NCBI RefSeq assembly: GCF_009017415.1
Contig: NC_092407.1
Coordinates: 806,001 to 870,000, forward strand
Source of the DNA: Aspergillus flavus
Taxonomy: Eukaryota; Ascomycota; Eurotiomycetes; Eurotiales; Aspergillaceae
Length of the DNA stretch: 64,000 bases
Direction of reading: 5' to 3'
In this document: piece after piece, positions 57,500 through 64,000 of the stretch
Layout: each line of letters opens with the position of its first letter
How positions within the stretch are numbered: position 1 is the first letter of the stretch
Program-made: the position numbers and the translations under genes
The notes under the pieces: generated by a model
The model's input: the letters and a program-made list of their open reading frames with translations, nothing else
The model's database searches: none
What the model was told of the DNA's origin: nothing

Positions 57500-59630
57500 A
57501 TGGCTGAGGATACCCCTACTGCCTCGGCACCTGCCCCCGACGCCGCTGAGTCGGTCGAGCGCGCCCCTGCTGAACTCAAGGAATCCACACCAGAGGCAAC
57601 CAAGGAGAAGGAGGAGACGACCAATGGATCGGAAGAGAAGCCATCGGGTAAGCGCCGCCCAAATGTTCTCTTTTTGTTTTCCCTCCTTTGCTCTGATCCC
57701 CTAATCGGAGCGTGTTGATGAAGCTCGTACGCTAACTTTTGTTGCTTGATTCGCCTCAGAAGATGCAACTGCCACCGAAGAGAAGAAGGAAACCGATGAA
57801 AAGTCCACTGAGAAGCCCAGCGCATCCGAGTCTACTGATGCGAAAAAGCCTGAGGAGAATGCTGCACCTGCAGAGTCAGAGGCTGCCCCTGCCTCGGAGG
57901 CTAACGGAACCCCCGCGTCGGCTAAGAAATCCGGAGGCTCGAAGCGCAAATCCACTGGCGCCGTACCCGAACACAAGTCCAAATTGAACCGGAAGAAGTC
58001 GCAAGCTCGCATCACCAATCTGCACGCGAAGCCAGGCGAGTACTATCTAGCGCGCCTTCGCAGCTACCCACCATGGCCGTCTATCATCTGCGATGAGGAG
58101 ATGCTCCCTAAATCTCTTCTGGACACGCGCCCGGTGACCGCTCAGCGCCCCGATGGCACCTACAGGGAAGACTACGCCGAAGGCGGCAAACGTGCTCACG
58201 AGAGGACCTTCCCGGTGATGTTCTTTGAAACGAATGAGTTGTAAGTAACGTGTTCCTTGCTTCACCTTTCTCGTGGATGTGTCAACTGATGGCAACCTCA
58301 GTGCCTGGATTCCCAACACGGATTTGTCCCCGCTCGAGCCCGCCGCATGCAAGGAAGTGTCGGAGAAGGGCAAATCGAAACTGCTTTTGGCCGCATATTC
58401 CGTGGCTGCTGATGGTCACGATCTTCAGCACTTCAAGACCCTGTTAGCCGATCACCAGCGTGCGATCGAACAGGAAGAAGAAGAGCGGGAGGCCCAGGCG
58501 GCCGCAAAGGCAGCTGCCAAGGCTGAAAAGGATGCTAAGAAGAACAAGCGGAAGAGCATGGAGATTGTCGATGACGAAGATATTGACATGGAAGATGCAG
58601 ACGAGGAAGCCAAGAAGCCTAAGAGCTCCAAGAAGAGAAAGAAGGACGCTGAAGCCGACGCAGAGGAGAAGGTGAGAAAATAAGGCGCCCGGGAGAAGAT
58701 GGCTTGAATGCTAACCGTGCATGATATTTTAGCCTGCTAAGACTCCCAAGACCGGCACCAAGCTCAAGCTGACAACCCCGAAGACTCCCGCCAGTGAGAA
58801 GAAGGCCCCTGCTTCGAGCAAGACCAAGCAGACTGCCAGCACCAAGAAGTCCGGCAAGGCCGCTGCCAGTGACGAGAGTGAGGAGAGCACGCCCCCGGCG
58901 CCTAAGGAGCCAGAGAAGCAGGTCAACCCAGAGGAGGCCAAGGCGAAGAAGGAGAAAGAGAGTACGATGCCCCGACAGTCAACTGGTCGTTTGTAAAAGC
59001 GAAAACTAACAAGAGACAGTTCTTTTCGTTCGCCATAAGCTCCAGAAGGGCTTCATCTCCCGTGATCAACCTCCCCAGGAGGAAGAGATGACATCGATGT
59101 CAACCTATTTCACAAAGTTGGAAAACTATCAAGACCTCGAGGTTTCTATCATCCGTTCAACGAAAATCAATAAGGTTTTGAAGATGATTGTCAAGCTTAG
59201 CTCCATTCCTCGGGACGAGGAGTTCCATTTCCGTCGCCGTGCCGTGGATCTCTTGTCCAAGTGGAAGACTGTGCTTGATGCAGATACCACTCCAGGCCCT
59301 TCGGAGGATAAGAGGAAGCCCAGGGCTAACGGCGTCCACAAAGAGGACAGCGTGGAGACCCCTGCCCGTGGGGACACGGAAGGCGAAAAAGAGGATGAGC
59401 CCAAGCCAACTAAGCCTGAGACCAAGGACGAGGAGATGACCGATGCGGATGCTAAGGAGAAGACCGAGGCCCCTGAGGCAGCAAAGGAGGAATCTGACAA
59501 GACGACCTCCAAGGCCGACGAACCAGCCGTCGAAAAGACCACAGAGGAAAAGGGCTCTGAGGAGAAGACAACAGAGGAGAAACCTGCCGGAGAGAAAACA
59601 GAGGAAAAGACTGCAGAAGCTTCTGCGTAA
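57500..59630 (+). CDS. PWWP-domain chromatin protein with charged tails
   Basis: Five exons: 57500-57647, 57760-58240, 58302-58671, 58733-58961 and 59020-59630, phases agree, 612 aa. The PWWP domain (about residues 140-220) has PGEYYLARLRSYPPWPSIIC, where PPWP is the variant of the naming motif, and an aromatic cage for methyl-lysine on histone H3, typically H3K36me. Acidic and Lys-rich segments follow (AKAEKDAKKNKRKS, EDIDMEDADEE). A helical block near 410-485 (LFVRHKLQKGFISR and IRSTKINKVLKMIVKLSSIP) resembles the TFIIS N-terminal/LEDGF integrase-binding fold. The C-terminal 120 residues are Glu/Lys/Thr repeats. A nuclear role in reading active chromatin is inferred; relation to Ioc4, Pdp-type or LEDGF-like proteins is not settled. 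Confidence 0.88.
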
Positions 59631-61013
59631 GTCTCGGTCTAAACTCGTGTTTTATCTCAGATTCTTTCTGCTCTGGTGTCCTTGGTTCTCGTTGCTGTCT
59701 CACATGCGCTGCTTTTACCATGGTCTTGGTTTTTTAGCCGCTCTGCTAGTGTTTCCATCTCCTTTCTCTTACTCCCAGTTCTTCATTTTGGAAATGAGCC
59801 TTGAACCTGGGAATTTCAAGAATATTCATAATAAGCTTGATGACTTCCCTTTCTTCGCTTCTTTTCTATACCTCCTACCCTTCCTTTTGGACCTCTCTCA
59901 CATCGCCACTGTACATCTAACCTCTTCAATGGACACCCGACCCGGTGTCACCGACTAAAACCTGGAATCAAGAACTAGCGACGGAACCAGACCCATAGGA
60001 TATTTTGACGGAAAAGCCCTGGACAGAGACAGATCCTGCATAAAGAGGTCGGAGCTGAGTTTGACCAATTGGGATTTCGGATAGCGAAAGCTACAACATG
60101 AGTTGTGATGTAGTCAGCCGGTCTCCTTTTTCTTAAAATTATTCAGCGTATGGATGGATGGTGTTCATCATTTGCCGTTTCTTTCAGTATTGTGTCTAAT
60201 TGTGCCCTTTCTTTTTGTCTGTGCTTGATCACTTCGAGAATGTTACTTGTTCCGCTTGGTTGTACTGTGATCGTTTGATCCTCGTCAATAACTCTAGTGA
60301 GCCAATAAATACTGCTTTTGATTATTGGACAACTTTGGAGTACCGTACAGGCCACTAGCTGCCACTTCCGCAGCTCGATGAAACTTGTAGCAGTATGCCT
60401 GGGGCTGGTTAAAGGAAGATGTTTAGTTGTGTGGCCTTTTTGGTGGATAGAGATGCATTGATTCCGTATGTCCGTATGTGGAGTTTTTTTAAGTGGCTAT
60501 TGATATGCCAGGCTTGAGATAAACCAAAACTTTTCTATATGATCGGTACTTATGCTTGCATTTACATCCCTGGAACTGTATTTATTTAGTACACTATTTA
60601 GGTGTAGTTGGAACAGTGAATTTAGCACTGAAAAGTTGACATAGAAGATAAATAAAAGAATAGATGTAGGGATATAAGCTATGGATAAAACAGATGTAAA
60701 TTTCGGACAGGGCCTATCGTTTATTCTTAGTAAGTACCATAAGTGTAGTTCTCATATCTTAGTTGATACTTGATCTACACAGAATATTCAATTGAATGTT
60801 CAGTAGATTAGGACGATAATGAAGCGTAATATCTATAACAAGAGGCAAATAGGAGGGATACAATCATAGAGGTGGGGAATATATGCAGAAAATATCAGAA
60901 GGTATAGTCATCATAAAAAGCGAAGCAAAAAAAAAAAAAAGCTTTAGGCATGGGGTGAAAGAGGCTAAGAAAAAGAAAGAAAAGAATCTGTGCATACCAG
61001 TGCCAGTCGAACA
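59631..61013. other. Intergenic 1.4 kb, convergent 3' ends
   Basis: Between the PWWP (+) and APH-like kinase (-) genes. AT-rich, with a minus-strand 70-codon frame (60143-60355) of no recognisable character and an A-rich run near 60929-60942. Confidence 0.55.
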
Positions 61014-61829
61014 TCACCACCCCCTCCATTTGATTGCAGCTGTAAACCTCGCCCTCTTGAACCCACAAGGTTCCAAAATCTCCTTGAGATGAGGCTTCCA
61101 CCAGTCCTCGTGACAATCATGGATTACAGTCGCAAGTGCATACTCCATATACTCGGGGAAAAACCCACTATACTCCCAATCCACAATCCCAGTGATCTTG
61201 CCATCCTTCACCATGATATTCCGCGCAGCTAAGTCTCCATGTGTCAGCACGAACTTCTGTTCTCCAGTTCCACGCATCCCAGGCAGTAGCCGTGCCCATA
61301 TCTTCTTCGCAATGGGGGATTTCACCCGCTCAAGACACCAACTATCAAACTCCTCTTCGGACTCAAAGGGTCCCATGAAATGAATCTCGAGGCGATCATA
61401 GAAGTTTTTCGTCTCCTGTCGGTTTATACGACCGATGTACGGTTGTGTGCATTGCCGGAAGAGGCGTAGTTGCTCCTTGAGCTGTTGTTTTATGGACTTT
61501 CGTTCCTCCTTGGTCATGGTATGCCAGACGTTGTCGAGTGAGTCCCCCTCGACGAGATCTGACACGGTTACAGTAATTTCGTGATCGACATCGTAGCAGC
61601 CCAAAACCTGCGGTGCTAAGATTCCAGGTTGCTGCGAAGCATAATGCATCATGTCGGCCTCGGATCGCGCGAAACCACGAGTTGACTTTTGTTTGACTGC
61701 GACTACCCGGCCACCTGATGCTCTGGACTCGAGGACTCGATTACCGAAGTAATTGTAGAGTTCTTTGCCTTGGATGGCGTCTGTGTAGGAGAATTGGTAG
61801 GGGGATTTGGATTTAGATTTAGAGGGCAT
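61014..61829 (-). CDS. Aminoglycoside phosphotransferase (APH)-like small-molecule kinase
   Basis: A single exon of 271 aa. The kinase-like fold is recognised from the catalytic loop THGDLAARNIMV (HxD...N) and the metal-binding Asp in GIVDWEYSGFFPEY, with the N-lobe Lys in VVAVKQK and EADMMHYA. These fungal members are abundant and their substrates (choline, homoserine, fructosamine or small metabolites) are mostly unknown; antibiotic resistance is not implied. The ATG at 61829 starts MPSKSKSKSPYQ, whereas upstream frame extension would need a GTG. Length is slightly short for the group but all core motifs are present. It neighbours the transposon relic. Confidence 0.87.
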   Translation of the reverse strand: MPSKSKSKSPYQFSYTDAIQGKELYNYFGNRVLESRASGGRVVAVKQKSTRGFARSEADMMHYASQQPGILAPQVLGCYDVDHEITVTVSDLVEGDSLDNVWHTMTKEERKSIKQQLKEQLRLFRQCTQPYIGRINRQETKNFYDRLEIHFMGPFESEEEFDSWCLERVKSPIAKKIWARLLPGMRGTGEQKFVLTHGDLAARNIMVKDGKITGIVDWEYSGFFPEYMEYALATVIHDCHEDWWKPHLKEILEPCGFKRARFTAAIKWRGW

Positions 61830-62199
61830 TTTGGATAATCTGTGGTTATTCCTATCTGCTATCACGAAAGTAGAATGGGCGGGATGTATGTTGGAGGTAT
61901 TATGTAGAAAATAGCTGTGATGGGATATTCTCAGTGAATGATAATCTTATGGATTTGGTATGTAGGAGCGAATAGGTAGTTATTTCCTTCCACAAGATAT
62001 AACACGGCGCAATTGGGCCTTCGATGGATGTGGGAAGGTTATGTACTCGTTTCGCTGCAAGGCTTCATTATTAGACGGATAATCTTACGACTCCGGGCTA
62101 ATGCAGCGCCTTTCACCGAGATTTATCTGACACCTTTAGAAAAGATGTACAACCGTGGCCTATTTTGAGGTCTGCATCCTTGCTCCAGTCAACCATATT
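61830..62199. other. Intergenic 0.37 kb, kinase promoter to transposon relic
   Basis: No gene seen. The left terminus of the transposon could lie here, but I could not identify a terminal inverted repeat. Confidence 0.5.
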
Positions 62200-63175
62200 G
62201 ATCCGCGAATGGGTTATGTCTCGGTTGATAGGCCGCTAAAAGTGCGGAGAAGCGGCGGGATGCTTCTATTTATAGGTCCGTCTGTGCACCAATCTTCTAC
62301 TGGTGTATAAGTGAACTGTTTTGGTTCGAGTTTGATCCTATTACCCAATTCAGATACCGCTGCTTTTATGAGGGTGCTTCCTTCTTGTATAATCTTCAAG
62401 GGGAATGTTCATATTGAGGGACGGTATCAAGATAAGGCCTTACCACCTGATTGGAGAATCGAAGTCAGTCAAAATGGAGGGGACAACAGATGAGATAGGC
62501 CTTCGATGGCTTCAAAAGGTCTTTATCCCTGCAACAACCAGCCGTACAGTTGGAAGATATCGTCTAGTCATTCTAGACGGCCACGGGAGCCATCTAACAC
62601 CTGGTTTTGATAAGGCCTGCAGGGATAATGATATTATTACTGACTGTATGCCTGCTCATTCTTCGCATCTCTTACAACCACTCGATGCTGGTTGTTTTGG
62701 CCCTTTAAAGCGTGCTTACAGAGGCCTTGTTGAGTAAAAGGTGCGCTTCGGTTACAACCATATTGACAAGTTTGACTTCCTTAAAGCATATCCAACAGCT
62801 CATCTAGAGGTCTTTACACCTCAAAATTTCCAGAATGGCTTCACCGCAGCTGGAATCTATTCATTTGATCCAAAGAGGATGCTTTAGGAGCTAAATGTCT
62901 GTGTATTAACCCCAACCCCCCTCCAAGCCGTGCATCAACCAACTCATCTTGGCTTGCTACGCCTCATACACCCCGGCAATTACGCAAGCAAGCATCCTCA
63001 GTCAAGAAGATCCTAAAACAACGCTTTCAATCGGGAAATACGGTAGTGGTTACATGCAGGCGGAGGAGGTTCAGCACGACCCAAGGAAGGTTGAAAACTA
63101 AACAAGATGCCCGAGCAGCGAATCAAAGCCGGGCTTTGCGCCAAGCCGAAGAAAAGGCAGGTGAGTAATGCGAAG
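62200..63175 (+). pseudogene. Degenerate Fot1/pogo-type DDE transposase
   Basis: Only the C-terminal half of a Tc1/mariner-superfamily (pogo/Fot1) transposase is recognisable. In one frame KGNVHIEGRY and PPDWRIEVSQNGG are followed, after a frameshift near 62490, by DEIGLRWLQKVFIPATTS. Then VILDGHGSHLTPGFD has the second catalytic Asp, and PAHSSHLLQPLDAGCFGPLK is the usual block before the third acidic residue. The C-terminal tail (QLRKQASSVKKILKQ) is recognisable near 62985-63020. In-frame stops occur at 62736 (TAA) and 62886 (TAG), and the frame is shifted at least once, so the copy is dead. No N-terminal HTH or terminal repeats were found, so its exact ends are uncertain. Confidence 0.8.
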
Positions 63176-64000
63176 CTTTGGAGGTGGCCGGCGGAGGCGG
63201 CAGAAGAGGTGCGTGGATAAACCCTTCACTCCGTTCCTCCAATTTCAGGGCTCGATGCTTCTTTTGCGTACCGCCCTCTCAGCGCTTTTGACTTTGCCTT
63301 TCCTCTCACTACTCAGAATTTCTTAGAAAAGTTAATATGTGAACTCTTGTCACTCTGGGGGCGATAGAGACGCTCGATTGGTTCAGCTAAGGGAAGAGAG
63401 TTTTATCTATCAATATGTCTCAAGGCTCGTAGCAAGATCGATGATGAATGGCGTCGATCATAGGTTGTCATGAGTACAATGAGCTCAAAAGGCAATCAGC
63501 CATGTTACTTCCTGTTAAGCAAAACTGTACTCCGTAGCTAATTGACTAGTGAGCATCTGTCGCCGAGGTATCAATTATATCATGCGGACTCAAACCCCAT
63601 CGCGTTACCTATTCCTCCCTTTTCTATTCGTCTATGGTCAGCAGTATGAAATGTCGTACTTTGACTTACCGAACGCGGTTCCATGGTCCAAAATGCCCTC
63701 TGTGATTGAAAGAGCCACACCAATGGCCAATAGTCAATACAGGCTCTAACTTCAGTCAATTATAGTCGTTATAAAAGACTAGGCCCATGGCACGTCGCCG
63801 CAGTTTTTTCAACACACAACTTCTCTATGTAAATCACGTTCTAGACTCAATAGGCGGCTTAGGTGGGCCGTTTTCGGCGACTTGGAACACTGCCAGTCCA
63901 GATAATCCTAGGACGAGATCTTCGAAATCTAGATCACGCAGAGAATCATCATGACCTCACAAATGCCTGAGCTTGTTCATTCTCTACGTGTTCCGACATC
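63176..64000. other. Right-end 0.8 kb, no gene recognised
   Basis: Follows the transposon relic. One frame at 63549-63749 has no family features. No terminal repeat or further transposon sequence was identified. Confidence 0.5.

Noticed and set aside
61830..61865. Extension of the APH-like kinase
   Set aside because: Would start at GTG and adds residues without family features.
1..64000. tRNA, rRNA or CRISPR features
   Set aside because: No B-box-like GGTTCGANNCC outside coding exons, no rRNA blocks and no regularly spaced direct repeats were seen.

Overview
The window is nuclear DNA of a filamentous ascomycete, most probably a Eurotiomycete of the Aspergillus/Penicillium group. Its genes carry short spliceosomal introns (about 50-75 nt, GTRNGT donors, CTRAC-type branch sites, CAG/TAG acceptors). 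There are several fungal-only families (Zn2Cys6 regulators, OPT transporter, amadoriase, HAD-like terpene cyclase), monocistronic genes on both strands, and gene-poor stretches rich in C/T and poly-T. No tRNA, rRNA or CRISPR array was seen. All exon models were built by hand from splice signals, frame continuity and family conservation; no alignment was run.

Left edge (1-8.4 kb) looks accessory. It holds the 3' part of a TauD/TfdA-type dioxygenase, a complete Zn2Cys6 regulator, a PEX11-family peroxisome protein and a HAD-like class II terpene cyclase of the drimane/albicanol (AstC/ACAS) type. This may be the edge of a sesquiterpenoid cluster that continues to the left. At 9.2-13 kb follow the actin-capping alpha subunit and a serine-rich fungal protein of unknown function.

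13.6-21.2 kb holds a second possible accessory module: a Zn2Cys6 regulator, a 12-exon OPT oligopeptide transporter and a divergently transcribed peroxisomal fructosyl amino acid oxidase. It could serve uptake and oxidation of glycated peptides or amino acids. Then come a PAP2 lipid phosphatase, Mediator subunit 7, a third Zn2Cys6 regulator, an ENV7/STK16-type kinase, a CLIP-170 homologue, 3-hydroxyanthranilate dioxygenase and the RNA-cyclase-like protein Rcl1 (21.4-37.0 kb).

37.0-42.1 kb has no recognisable protein gene. It contains an unusual intron-dense locus at about 38.4-39.5 kb: three copies of a module whose exon/intron junctions are nearly identical, including the first 18 nt of each intron, while the intron bodies differ. 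All three introns fall in phase 2 of one reading frame that is interrupted by stops, so this is either a decayed repeat gene or a spliced non-coding RNA. It is the best candidate here for something undescribed.

42.1-61.8 kb holds a BTB/POZ protein with a long acidic/proline linker, a malate/sulfite-type (TDT) transporter, the Jac1/HscB co-chaperone, splicing factor Prp4, a PTC7-type PP2C phosphatase, a PWWP chromatin protein and an APH-like kinase. The right end (about 62.2-63.2 kb) contains a degenerate Fot1/pogo transposase with stops that look like C-to-T (RIP-type) damage.
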